Counted from the first letter of the stretch, positions 31,268 to 41,607 are shown. The stretch: 64,000 bases of DNA from Orientallactaga sibirica (GCA_036365145.1 JAEOAD010000055.1:496001-560000); one strand, 5' to 3'. Numbers and translations are program-made. The notes: generated from the sequence alone by a model not told the origin.

Positions 31268-31458
31268 GTTCAGAGCCCAGCTCTACCACTTACCTGTGTG
31301 ATTTCATGCAAGACCTAGGGCTTTGTCTCAAGTACAACTTGGTAAGATAGGAAAACAGTACTCACCTCAGAGGGATACTATAAATTTTAGTTATAAAGTG
31401 TTCAAAAAATGTCTACCAAAAAGCAAATCGTATATAAATATTAACTGCTGTTATGAGA
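31268..31458 (+). repeat. MIR element
   Basis: agctctaccacttacctgtg, the central cctcagagggatactat zone and the end taaatattaactgctgttat follow MIR order. An ancient SINE about 200 bases from the exon. Confidence 0.7.
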
Positions 31459-31496
31459 ATGGCTATCATATAGGAGATGATAAAAATGTTTACTGA

Positions 31497-31649
31497 ACCA
31501 GGCATGGTGGCACACGACTTTAATCCCAGCACTCAGGAGGCAGAGGTAGGAGGACAGCTATAATGAGTTCAAGGCCATCCTGAGAATACATAGTGAATTC
31601 CGGGTCAGTCTGGACTAGAGCAAGACTCTACCTCCAAACGACAACAACA
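31497..31649 (+). repeat. B1 SINE
   Basis: Flanked by aaaatgtttactga at about 31483 and 31650. Confidence 0.93.
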
Positions 31650-31664
31650 AAATGTTTACTGAGC

Positions 31665-31813
31665 ACCAGGCATGGTGGCACACGCCTTTAATCTTAGCAC
31701 TCAGGAGGCAAAGGTAGGAGAATCACTTTGAGACTACATAGTAAATTCCAGGTCAGGCAAAACTAGAGTGAGACCCTACCTCAAAAAAAAAAAAAAAAAA
31801 AAATCAAAAGAAA
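31665..31813 (+). repeat. B1 SINE stacked at the same target
   Basis: It lies between the second aaaatgtttactga and a third partial copy (gtttactgagc) at about 31818. Confidence 0.92.
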
Positions 31814-32031
31814 AAAAGTTTACTGAGCTTACCTGCCAATATAGAAGGAACTACAGAAAACAAAAGGCAATTTTTAATTAGCTATTCCTCCATAAGAAAA
31901 ATGTCAAAGCATTTCCCTTATCCCAGTTTTTCCACAAAGTACAAGACCACTAAAAGATGTGGTGTGATGAGTACATACTTCCTCCATATGTATTATTTCA
32001 GTCTATGATTTTCATACATTAACACTTATAG

Positions 32032-32160
32032 CTGGGCACAGTGGCATAAGCCTCTAGTTCCAATTACTTAGCATCCTGAGATAGAAGACAGAATTGAACC
32101 CATAAGTTTAAGATCAGCCTGGGCCACATAACAAGACCCCCTCCGTCTCTTAAATAAAAG
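32032..32160 (+). repeat. Old B1-like SINE
   Basis: agctgggcacagtggcataa head and aagatcagcctgggccacat body. Confidence 0.75.
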
Positions 32161-32170
32161 AGTCAGTGGA

Positions 32171-32341
32171 GTTGGGGCATAGTTGCACACACCTTTAATC
32201 CCAACACTTGAGAGGCTGGGGTAGGAGGATCACTGTGAGTTCAAGGCCAGCCTGAGACTACATAGTGAATTCTAGGTCAGCCTGGCTTAGAGCGAGACCC
32301 TACCTCGGAAAAAAAAAAAAAAAAACACAAAAACACAAAAA
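32171..32341 (+). repeat. B1 SINE
   Basis: Diverged head (gttggggcatagttgcacac) with a normal body and A tail. Confidence 0.88.
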
Positions 32342-32447
32342 ACAGAGTTCAAGGGACCTGGCTTAACTACATGGCAATTTCAGAGCCAGCCCAGACTACA
32401 TGTAACCCTGTCTCAAGTAATATAACAACAAAAATAATAATAAAAGA

Positions 32448-32580
32448 GCCAGTGTGGTGGCATATGCCTGAAATCCCAGCACTTGGCAAGTGGAGGCCAG
32501 AGGATCAGGAGAATTCAAGATCAACGCTGACTACATAGCAAGTTTGAAGCCATCCTGGGCTATACGAGAAGGGAAGAAGC
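32448..32580 (+). repeat. Old B1/B4-like SINE
   Basis: gccagtgtggtggcatatgc head. A GA-rich tail runs to about 32632. Confidence 0.7.
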
Positions 32581-32678
32581 GACGTCAAGAGAAGGAAAAA
32601 GGAAAGAAGAGAGGGAGAAAGGAAGTGCATTTAATAAAATTCAAGGTATTTAAATGATTAAAGTACACACCAAGCAAC

Positions 32679-32780
32679 AGCCACACATGGTGACATATGC
32701 CTGCAATCCCAGCACCTGAAAGGCTGAGGCAGGAAGACTGTGTCTAAGCTGTAATAGTGAAATTTTGTCTCAAAAGAACA
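32679..32780 (+). repeat. Old B1-like SINE, shortened
   Basis: agccacacatggtgacatat and cagcacctgaaaggctgagg, ending ttttgtctcaaaag. Confidence 0.7.
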
Positions 32781-32790
32781 AAAAAATAGG

Positions 32791-33175
32791 GACTAGACCT
32801 GGAGAGATGGCTTAGTGGTTAAAGCGCTTGTCTGAAAAACCTAAGGACCCAGGTTCAATTCCCTAGTACTCACATAAATCAATGGCTGTCCAGCCAAGCC
32901 CCCTAAAACCCCCTACACTTCCTTGAATAAACGAGTTTGTGGCAGCTTGCCCTCTGCTGCTTCCACCCAACTCCGGGAGTCTGTGTTGTGACTTCACGCC
33001 TCTTACCTACCTGGCAGAGACCCTGCCGTCCCTCCTGGGCTGGCCCTAGGGGGGACCCCAACAGATGCACAAGGTGGTGCATGCATCTGAAGTTCATTTG
33101 CAGTGGCCAGAGGCCCTGGCACACCCATTCTCATACATTCTCTCTCTCTCTCAAATAAATAAATAAAATAAAATG
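32791..33175 (+). repeat. tRNA-derived SINE interrupted by a foreign insert
   Basis: The head runs to gtactcacataaatc and the 3' half resumes at agatgcacaaggtggtgc after about 180 unrelated bases. Confidence 0.9.
32883..33062 (+). mobile_element. LTR-like GC-rich insert in SINE
   Basis: The insert is C-rich and carries TGAATAAACG followed by gtttgtggcagcttgccctc and a pyrimidine-rich stretch, resembling a polyadenylation signal plus R-U5 of a retroviral LTR. No TSD or complete TG...CA termini were found, so it may be a truncated solo LTR or another transcript. Confidence 0.4.
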
Positions 33176-33193
33176 TTTAAAAAATAGGAGCTA

Positions 33194-33380
33194 GGGCTGG
33201 AGAGATGGCTTAGCTGCTAAGGCACTTACCTGCAAAGCCTAAGGACCCATGTTCAATCTCTCCAGATCCCATGTAAGCCAGATGCACAAAAGATGAGGCA
33301 AGTACAAGATCATACATGCTCACTAGGTGGCATAAACATCTGGAGTTCAACTGCAGTGGCTCAGGCCCTGGTGCACCAAT

Positions 33381-33417
<37 letters not shown>

Positions 33418-33430
33418 AAAAATAAAATTT
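33194..33430 (+). repeat. tRNA-derived SINE with internal duplication
   Basis: gatgcacaaaagatgaggca restarts as catgctcactaggtggcata, adding about 40 bases and a CTCF-like core (33317-33335). Confidence 0.88.
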
Positions 33431-33436
33431 TAAAAA

Positions 33437-33650
33437 TGGGAACTAGAGAGATGGATCCTCAGTTAAAGGTGTTTCCTTGCAAAACCTGCCAGTTTGGGTC
33501 CAATTCCCTAGCCAACCACATAAAGCTGGACTCAAAAAGGGTTGCATGAGTCTGGTTGTTTACAACAGCAGGAAGTAGCACCCTACTCCCCCCACTCTGT
33601 CCTGCCCTGCCCTGCCCTGCCCTGCCCACCTCATACAACACACTCATGTG
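33437..33650 (+). repeat. tRNA-derived SINE with (TGCCC)n
   Basis: The usual CT run is replaced by a pentamer array at about 33598-33628. Confidence 0.85.
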
Positions 33651-33666
33651 CAAATTAATTAATTAA

Positions 33667-33803
33667 TTTTTTTTTTTAGCTTTTCAAGGGAGGGTCTCAC
33701 TCTAGCCCAGGCTGACCTGGAATTCATTATGTAGCCTCAGGGTGGCCCCCAACTCACTGCATCCCCAGTGCTAGGATTAAAGGCGTGTTCCACCACGCCT
33801 GAC
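33667..33803 (-). repeat. B1 SINE
   Basis: Flanked by caaattaatt at about 33650 and 33805. Confidence 0.92.
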
Positions 33804-33900
33804 TCAAATTAATTTCTAAAAGCAAAAATTTTAAAACATTTTTTTAAAACCACTTATAAACTATAAACAGAGGGTATTGCCTCAACATAAAAGCCATGAA

Positions 33901-34112
33901 GGGCTGGAGAGATGGCTTAGCTGTTACTGTGCTTGCCTGCAAAGCCAAAGGACTCAGGTTCAATTCCCCAGGACCCACGTAAGCCAGATGCACAAGGTGG
34001 TGCATGTGACTGGAGTTCTTTTGCAGCAGCTGGAGGCCCTGGCATGCCCATTCTCTCTCTCTCTCTCTCTCTCAAGTAAATAGTAAAAATAAAATATTAA
34101 AAAAGAAATTTT
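33901..34112 (+). repeat. tRNA-derived SINE, first in the stacked site
   Basis: Lies between aaagccatgaa at 33890-33900 and the second copy at 34113-34123. Confidence 0.93.
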
Positions 34113-34126
34113 AAAGCCATGAAGGG

Positions 34127-34284
34127 GCCAGGCATAGTGGTGCATGCCTTTAATCCCAGCACTTGGGAGGCAGAGGTAGGAGGATCACTGTGAGTCCAAG
34201 GCCACCCTGCAACATAGTGAATTCCAGGTCAGCCTTGGCTAGAGTAAAACCTTACCTCGAAAAACCAAAAAAATTTAAAAAATA
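34127..34284 (+). repeat. B1 SINE directly upstream of the PLEKHF2 retrocopy
   Basis: gccaggcatagtggtgcatg head. Its A-rich tail (aaaaaatttaaaaaat) joins the retrocopy with no target repeat between them. Confidence 0.92.
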
Positions 34285-35731
34285 GTCCACGCCCAACGTG
34301 TGGACGGGGACGTGAGTCGGGGGAGCCATCCTCCCACCCTCCTGCCACGTCTGGATCACACACTCTCTGCAAGGCTGGGCCCGGGGGGGGGGAGCCGGCA
34401 GAGTCCTCACTGGAGCCGTGCCAGGAAGACCTGGACCTTCTGTGCGTCGCCACAGCCGCTGCCTGCGCCAGGCCGGGCTGTTAGCAATTGATTGTGGATC
34501 GTTTGTGAAGCAAATACTATATGCATAAGTATAGTTGAAAATTGTTTTGGAGCAGCTGGTCAACCCTTCATTATACCTGGACGGGTGCTAATTGGAGGGG
34601 TATTGACTAAGTTGTGCAGAAGGAAACCTAAAGCAAAGCAGTTTTTCTTACTTAATGATATTCTTGTATATGGCAACATTGTCATCCAGAAAAAAAGTAC
34701 AACAAACAGCCTATAATCCCCTTAGAGAATGTCACCATTGATTCCATTAAAGATGAAGAATTAAGGAATGGGTGGTTTATCAAGATACCAACTAAATTGT
34801 TGACAGTGTACGCTGCCACCGCCTCCGAGAAGTCAGAATGGATGAATCACATAAATAAATGTGTTACTGATTTACTCTCCAAAAGTGGGAAAACACCCAG
34901 TAATGAACATGCTGCAGTCTGGGTTCCTGACTCTGAAGCCACTGTATGCATGTGCTGCCAGAAAGCAAAATTTACACCTGTTCATCATTGTCACCATTGC
35001 CGAAAATGTGGTTTGTTGTCTGTGGGCCCTGCTCTGAAAAGAGATTTCTCCTTTCCAGCCAGTCTCCTAAGTATATGTGGACAGATGTGTGACTTCTGCT
35101 CTGACCTGCTTCCCACTGGGGACATGGCCACATGCAGGCCCACTAGGTCACTCTTAAGAGTCATTGAGTCTCCTTTAAACGATGCATCTGTTGTTGATGA
35201 TGATGGTGGTGATGATAGCAGTGGTTAAGAACACATTTTGAAATATTTAATTGGGTTGACTATCTGAGAAATCAGCTGTGGGGAAATGTCAAATTCTTTG
35301 CTCTCTCAATTACTCTCTAACCGCAAATTTGCCTGAGAAACTTTGAACTTATGTGCCTCTATCTCTGATAGAAAGTAGGCCCCCTCCCTTCTGTTCCTTC
35401 CTGGGCTCCGACAGGGATACATTGTTGCAAATATATGGGATAAAGTTTTGGTTTCTTGTTTATTTCTAGATTACTTTCTTGTAAATTGGGGAGAGATGTT
35501 TATTTAACAGATCTTGTACATTTTTCCCTGTTTCGTGGAAAAAATATAAGCACAGAATAATGGGAACAAGCATATATTGTAATTAGTAAATAATATTAGC
35601 ATATTTCTGCCATTCTGTGTAATGGTTAAGACATCAGTGACAATATGGTTTGGAAATACCAAGTGGTGCCTTACTGTAATAACACTGTTATATGAAACAA
35701 GCCCAGACCTTCTCAGTTTTTAAAGACACCA

Positions 35732-35849
35732 AACCAGGCATAGTGGCACACGCCTTTAATCCCAGCACTTGGGAGGCCACCCTGAGACTACATAGTGAAT
35801 TCCATGTCAGCCTGGACTAAATGAAACCCTGCCTCGAAAAACAAACAAA
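35732..35849 (+). repeat. B1 SINE in the pseudogene 3' UTR
   Basis: Flanked by aaagacac at about 35721 and 35851, with an internal deletion after acttgggagg. Confidence 0.93.
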
Positions 35850-36471
35850 AAAAGACACTGGTGCTCTTGGTGATGATAAAATGAATCTTTCTGAATGAGT
35901 GTAATTCAAAGAACTAAATTTAGAAGTCTCTTCATTCTGTATGAATATATACTTTTCCTAAAATAGTTCTGGTTATATTTTTACATCTTACAGGCACCAT
36001 ATCACAATGGTCACATATATGTTTAAATTAATAGGTTGCCATTTTGAAGAGTTTGGTTTGACATTTATCACTAGTTTAGAAATGGCATATTGCATTAGCT
36101 TTTACTTTCAGTATTTTTTACATGCAGATTCATCTGCTTTCATATTATTTTAGAATGAAAAAGTCTTATAAAACCTTTAGAAATAAACAAAAAAATTTAA
36201 AAAATCCCACAGTGGAACAAGTATCTCCCAAGGCTTGAAGATCTGGAAAAAGAAATATGTGTATAAGAATGGTCAAGGCAGGCCACTTGTAAGTTTTACT
36301 AGATTGCCTATCTGTGGAAGTACTGTCTATTGTTTTGTGAAATTACCTTGAATTTACAAATGGTGTTATATTTTATAAAGTTTTGTAAAGCCCCAAACAA
36401 TTTCTATTTTTGTAAACCAATTGTATACTTAATCTGTTTCTGAAATCATTTTACAATATATGGAAACAGAG

Positions 36472-36725
36472 GGCTGGAGAGATGGCTTAGCAGTTAAGGC
36501 GCCTGCCTGCTAAGCCTAAGAACACTGGTTCCAATCTCCAGGTCCCACGTTTAGCCAGATGCAAAGTGACGCAAGGGCACAATGCCGCACTTGACCACAA
36601 GGGGGCGCACGCATCTAGATTTCATTCTCAGCAGCTGAGAGACTGCTGGCGCACCCATCTCTATCTGTCTCCTCTCCCTTTCTGTCTGTCTCTCTCTCTC
36701 CAAAAATAAAATAATAAAAAATTTG
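36472..36725 (+). repeat. tRNA-derived SINE, CTCF-motif subfamily, 17-bp TSD
   Basis: Perfect aatatatggaaacagag repeats lie at 36455-36471 and 36726-36742. The motif tgaccacaagggggcgcac (36592-36610) is the best in the window. Confidence 0.95.
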
Positions 36726-37432
36726 AATATATGGAAACAGAGTAGCTGTTGATGTTTCTAAATTGTGAAGTTTAAGTTGGCCTAGTCAAGATTGTTTTTG
36801 AGAAATGATTGTTTTCCCTCTGCTTTGGGGGCAGACATGAGGTTGAAGGTATGTTTACCGCACACAACTGGGTGTGTTTGCACTGTCTTACCACTTACTT
36901 GTATGCTGCAGTAACTAAATCACTCGTCTAAAAAGTTTAAGTTCTAAAGTTAAAAATACTCTTTAAATCTGAATAACATTATAAATATCCTAAGAGGTTT
37001 ATTCATGTGTGGACCGGGGATTTTTTCTTATCAGATTTTGGTTGAATTACTGTTCAAGTGTGAAAGTGTCTGAGATTATTTGTCTCCCTGAAGGGAATGG
37101 AAGAGAAAAGCACAACAGAACTAGGGTTTCAAGTTTTGTTTCATTCTGTTCTTTGTTTTGTTTTATAGCAGGTGGATTTTTTATTTTATTATTATTATTA
37201 TTTTTTTTTGCTTTAATCAATCTGTACATATAGTCAGGCAACATAGCTGAAAGGACCATAAAATGAGAGAAATGCTCATGGAAACTTGCTGGTACATAGG
37301 AGCCTAGTAAATGCAGGTACCAAGGAAAATATTCTCACGTGACACTACTTTGCTCTTTTACTCTCTTGACTCTGTTTTTACAATAAAACTGTTTTTCAAC
37401 TTAAAAAATAAAATAAATAAAAAGCCATGAAG

Positions 37433-37657
37433 GGCTGGAGAGATTGCTTGGTGCTTAAGGCACTGGCCTACAAAGCCTAATGACCCGTTTGATTCCCCAG
37501 TACCCATTTAAAGCCAGATGCACAAAGTGGCACATGCATTTGAAGTTCATTTGCAGTGACTAGAGGCCCTGGCACACCCATTCTCTGTCTCTCCCCATCT
37601 GTATGTCTGCTCTCTATTGTCCTCTCTGTCTGCAAATAAATAAATAAATAAATAATA
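37433..37657 (+). repeat. tRNA-derived SINE, last in the stacked site
   Basis: Preceded by the third aaagccatgaa (37421-37431) and followed by a partial aaatgccatg at 37658. Confidence 0.92.
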
Positions 37658-37749
37658 AATGCCATGTATGAAAAAGACACATGTAACATCATACTTAACT
37701 GCAAAAGACTGAAAACTTTTCTCTAAGATCACATATAAGACAAGAATAG

Positions 37750-37806
37750 GGGCTAGAGAGATGGCTCAGTAGTTAAGATGCTTACCTGTAAAACCTAACA
37801 ACCTGG
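37750..37806 (+). repeat. tRNA-derived SINE head fragment
   Basis: Only the A-box part up to aacaacctggg remains, joined to L1. Confidence 0.8.
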
Positions 37807-37807
37807 G

Positions 37808-38683
37808 CAAGGGGAGGGTCAATCTAATTTCAAAAGATTGTGAATAAGACTTATGTAAAACTACTTTTTTGAATAATGGTACATCTAGAAGCTGTAGACT
37901 GTTACTAGAAAATTTTCAGTACCTGGGATGGGATACCTTCCAGTGAGTTGTTGGCCAAAATCCAAAACATTAAATGCTTTGCCAAAGCCCTTGGTTTCCC
38001 TGAGAAAAAGACTGAAGACATGCCTGAGAGGCAAGGTCACTGAGAAAGCAAGCTGGTGCTGAGCAGAAAACCTTCTCCCTAGACCAGCCAACTGAAAAGC
38101 ATGCAGAGTATGGGAGACAGAAGTCATCAGCAGTGAAAACAGTGGACACTGAATATTCAAACTTTTCTCTACGGGAGGGACTCAAAGTCTATGGTAGGTA
38201 AGGTCATAAGCCTTAGGGGTATAAAGCATGACGGAAAATACTACACTTAATGCTCATATTCACATATTAAATCACTTCTGGTTAGAGAAGCTTCTCTTTT
38301 CAGATAGACCACTGGGATGATCCAAAAGGCAACATAGTGCTGAGAAGAAGGGATGGAGAAGTGCCCAGCACTGAAACATCTCTGTCACACCCTCCAAGGC
38401 TCAGGGACCTTGAAGAGGGGCGGATAGAATGGAAAGCCAAAGGAAACACGACTCCTACAATGCAACTGCCCAGACAGAAATTGGCCTTGATATCCATGAC
38501 CTTTTTTTTTTTAAATTCCCGCAAGACCCTCATAATAGAAGTAAAAGATGATGACATCAAATTAAAAAAAGACTAATGGAGAGAGGGAGGATATGATGGA
38601 GAGTGGAGTTCTAAAGGGGAAGGGGAGGGGAGGGACCACCAGAGTATCTAGTATGTTTTGTTGTCAATAAATATTAAAAAAAA
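37808..38683 (+). mobile_element. L1 3' UTR (Lx-like)
   Basis: Shares gaataagacttatgtaaaac and gggataccttccagtgagtt with the copy at 60.7 kb, and ends gttgtcaataaatattaaaa. Confidence 0.8.
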
Positions 38684-38874
38684 AATTATTTGCAAGGAGA
38701 GAGAAAGAAAGAGAGAATGAATGAGAAAAGGACCACCAGAGCCTCTAGCTTCTGCAAACAAACTCCAGATGCATGTGCAACTTTGTAAATCCAGCTTTAA
38801 GTGGGCACTGGAGAAGTGAACCTGGTTTTGCAGTCAAGTAAGTTCCTTGTCTGCTGAGCCATCTCTCCAATCCC
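38684..38874 (-). repeat. tRNA-derived SINE
   Basis: Reversed copy ending tgagccatctctccaatccc. Confidence 0.9.
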
Positions 38875-38900
38875 ATAAAAAATTTAAAGCTTTTAAAAAT

Positions 38901-39120
38901 TATTATTTATTTTAGAGAGAGCAAGGGAGAGAGAAAGAACTGGCACACCAGAGCCTCAGCCATTGCAATAAAGCTTCAGATGCTTGCACCACCTAGTGGG
39001 CATGTGCGACCTTGTGCTTGCATCACCCTTGCGTGTCTGACTTATGTGGGATCTAGAGTAGAACATGGGTTCTTAGGCTTTGCAGGGAAGCACCTTAACT
39101 ACTAAACCATCTCTCCAGCC
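38901..39120 (-). repeat. tRNA-derived SINE, CTCF-motif subfamily
   Basis: The reversed strand carries tgcccactaggtggtgc (38986-39002), close to the CTCF consensus. Confidence 0.9.
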
Positions 39121-39159
39121 ACCATAAATTTTTTTGATGTCACCATAAAAATTTTTTTA

Positions 39160-39362
39160 ATATTTTATTTTTATTTATTTGGGAAACAGAAAAAGAGAGA
39201 GAGAAAGACAGAATGGGCAATCCAGGGCGTCCATCTGTTGCAAATGAACTTCAGACGCATGCACCACCTTGTGCATCTGGTTTACATGGGTCCTGGGGAA
39301 TTAAACCTGGGTACTTTGGCTTTGCAGGCAAGTACCTTAACCTCTAAGCCATCTCTCCAGTC
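39160..39362 (-). repeat. tRNA-derived SINE
   Basis: Reversed copy ending taagccatctctccagtcc. Several ccataaaaattttttt-like repeats separate these three SINEs. Confidence 0.9.
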
Positions 39363-39417
39363 CATAATTTTTTTAATTTGCTATTTTGTATAGCAGCCTT
39401 CTTAAATGGTTTTAGTA

Positions 39418-40050
39418 ATATATTCTAAATAACCCAATGTTCATTCAAGCTTTCCATCAGTAGCTGCTCCACTTCTCCCAGCCTTCACTGAACTGAAGAG
39501 TTAGAGCCTTCCACTGGCTTAGGCTTTGGCTAAGGTAATATTGAGGCTGGTTTGCTATGAAGACCACTGAAACAGTCTCTGTATCAGCAAAAATACTGCT
39601 GTGGTTTTGCTTTCTTTTATCATGGTCGCTGGAGTAGCATCTTTAATGTCTTTCAAGAACTCTGACTTTGTATTCACAACTTAGATAACTGTTTGGCAAA
39701 AGAGACTTACTTTTCAGCCTATCTTCAGCTTCCTCACTAACATAATCATTTCTAACTTTTTGTTTATTTGTTTATTATTTATTTATTTATTTGCAAGCAG
39801 CAAGAGACAGACACACAGAAAGAGAGAGAATGGGCACATCAGGGCCTCTAGCTAGTGCCTTAACCACTGAGCAACATCTCCAGCCCCATTTCTAGCTTTT
39901 GATTTAAACCAAACTTGAAAATTAAGAGGCTGTTGTATATAGAGTTATGAATTAGCTAGGGAAGCCCAAAGAAAGGAAGAAGACCAGGCACCAGTGGTCA
40001 GCAGAGCAGTCACAATACATATGACATTTGTTGACTTCCTTATATTGCAA
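39418..40050 (-). mobile_element. Tigger1-like transposase relic
   Basis: On the minus strand, gaaatgattatgttagtgag (LEMIKLSEE-like) and the later LSQSLSQWKALTL-like stretch follow Tigger1 (pogo-type) transposase order, with several stops. The 5' part continues after a SINE at 39773. The protein is dead. Confidence 0.75.
39773..39888 (-). repeat. tRNA-derived SINE with internal deletion
   Basis: gggcctctagctagtgcctt skips the central part. Flanked by atttctaactttt / atttctagctttt. Confidence 0.9.
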
Positions 40051-40051
40051 A

Positions 40052-40154
40052 GCCAGGCGAGGTAGCCCATGCCTTTAATCCCAGCACTCCAGAGGCAGAG
40101 GTAGGAGGACTGTAGTGAGTTCCAGGTTAGCATGGGCTAGAGTGAGACCCTGTG
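40052..40154 (+). repeat. B1 SINE with internal deletion
   Basis: gccaggcgaggtagcccatg head. It ends in a GGAAGG tract instead of poly-A. Confidence 0.85.
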
Positions 40155-40290
40155 GAAGGAAGGGAGGGATGAAGGGAGGGAGGGAGGAGGAGGAGGAAAG
40201 AAGGGAAGGAAGGAGGAAGAAAGAGAGAAAGGAAATGAGGGTGGGAAAAGAAAAGAACAGTAAGGATGAAGGAGGAGGAGGAAGAAAGTT
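40155..40290. repeat. GA-rich low-complexity tract
   Basis: Purine-only GGAAGG/GGAGGA run. Confidence 0.93.
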
Positions 40291-40391
40291 TAAATATAAT
40301 TCAGATGCTCAAAGTGAATGGTACTAGTAGACATGTTCAAGGCAGGCTGTCACAAACTTTACTGTAATTGAATTTACTACTTTATTTTATT

Positions 40392-40602
40392 TGACTTTAT
40401 TTATTCGAAAGCAAGAAAGACAGAGAGAGGGGGAGATAGAGAGAGACAGAATGGGAGTGTCAGGATCTCCAACTACTGCGAATGAACTCCAGATGCATGC
40501 ATCACCTTGTGCATCTGGCTTTACATGGGTGCTGAAGAATAGAACCTGGATCCTTCAGGTTTGCTGGCAAGTGCCTTAACCACTAACCCATCTTTCCAGC
40601 CC
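40392..40602 (-). repeat. tRNA-derived SINE
   Basis: Reversed copy ending acccatctttccagcccc. Confidence 0.9.
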
Positions 40603-40611
40603 CTTATTTTA

Positions 40612-40734
40612 TTTTTTGAGATGGGGTTTTGCTATGTTGCTAAGGTTGGTCTTGCAGTCTTAGTCTCAAATGACCCCACCATCCCTACCTTAGCCTCAGC
40701 TGGGAATGTAAGCATGCACCACCACACTCAGCCT
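40612..40734 (-). repeat. Old B1-like SINE
   Basis: gagatggggttttgctatgt to accaccacactcagcc. Confidence 0.75.
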
Positions 40735-40774
40735 CAAATTTCCAATTTCTTTAAAAAAAAAAAAAAAAAAAAAA

Positions 40775-40952
40775 GCCGGGCGCGGTGGCACATGCCTTTA
40801 ATCCTAGCACTTGGAAGGCAGAGGTAGAAAGACTGCTATGAGTTCGAGGTCACCCTGATACTACATAGTGAATTCCAGGTCAGCCTGGACTAGAGTGAGA
40901 CCCTACCTCGAAAAAAACAAACAAACAAACAAACAAACAAACAAACAAACCC
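40775..40952 (+). repeat. B1 SINE with (AAAC)n tail
   Basis: The gccgggcgcggtggcacatg head keeps its CpGs. Tail of about 8 CAAA units. Confidence 0.94.
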
Positions 40953-41107
40953 CACAATACTCAGTGAAGTACAATCAAATTAGGTGTGCCTGTATAAACA
41001 TAAATGAGACATAATAAACACTGCTTTCAAAAGATTCACTAGCATAAGGGATACATAATGCTACACTCATAGAAGAAGTAGGAAATGATCTTATTTCTTA
41101 TCTATTA

Positions 41108-41164
41108 GGTACCCTTGAGCAAATTAACTTTCTTCACTGTGCTTCAGTTCCCTATCAATAAAAT
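41108..41164 (+). repeat. MIR fragment
   Basis: gagcaaattaactttcttca and cagttccctatcaataaaat match the MIR core. The L1 below starts right after it. Confidence 0.65.
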
Positions 41165-41607
41165 GGGGAGGATCTAAGATGGCAGACAACATGCAGGCAT
41201 GGTCTTCTAGAATCTCTAGGGAATAAACTGGGGAAAGCTGAATAATAGCTATTAGAAAAGGTGGGTGATGCCTGAGTATCTCTAGTTCTAATAGCAAAGT
41301 AAAATGGTAAAGTTTACAAAATAGGAAAGAAAGTCCAGTGTCCATCCAGGAAAGACTAGCTTGGTTTAAGGAGCTGCCCACTCCCAGTAAGAGGGACCCC
41401 AACAGTAGACAGTGAGAGCTACAAATTGAGACAAGGAGGCACTGAGGCACTGTACTTTAATAATGAAGATTTTAAAGAACAGAAAAAGAGTGGAGTGCCA
41501 GACAAAAGGGGTGCTGTTGCACATGCAGAGGGAAAAGCACAGGAAACCTCTTAAGGGGACTCCACTGAAACACAGAGGTGAGATGATAATTTAAAAACAC
41601 TCCTGCT

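Larger units (their letters stand above)
34285..37420 (+). pseudogene. PLEKHF2: PLEKHF2 (Phafin-2) processed pseudogene
   Basis: PLEKHF2 is an endosomal protein of about 249 residues with a PH domain followed by a FYVE zinc finger. The coding relic spans about 34491-35228. The PH part includes ISIVENCFGAAGQPF and FFLLNDILVYGNIVIQKK; the FYVE part includes WVPDSEATVC. Lesions: the start codon reads ATT; about 8 bases are missing near codon 5; one codon is missing in each of two places; one base is lost in the A run near 34697; another is lost near 35013, so the GPC region of FYVE is out of frame until about 35088. The R-R-HHCRKCG motif has lost its basic residues. A GC-rich leader (34285-34480), a long 3' UTR, AATAAA at 37382 and an A-rich end show an mRNA origin. 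A B1 and a CTCF-type SINE later entered the 3' UTR. It cannot make Phafin-2. Confidence 0.93.

Noticed and set aside
34286..34480. GC-rich block as a CpG-island promoter
   Set aside because: It is contiguous with the PLEKHF2 retrocopy and follows a B1 tail, so it is best read as copied 5' UTR. Promoter activity cannot be judged from sequence.
34492..35228. Two open frames as a working PLEKHF2-like gene
   Set aside because: They start at non-ATG or internal sites, lie in different frames, have an altered FYVE motif, and lie in a unit with an A-rich end and target repeats. This is a processed pseudogene.
33886..37667. Regularly recurring short repeats as a CRISPR-like array
   Set aside because: The repeats are target-site duplications around retrotransposons of unequal size in a mammalian intron.
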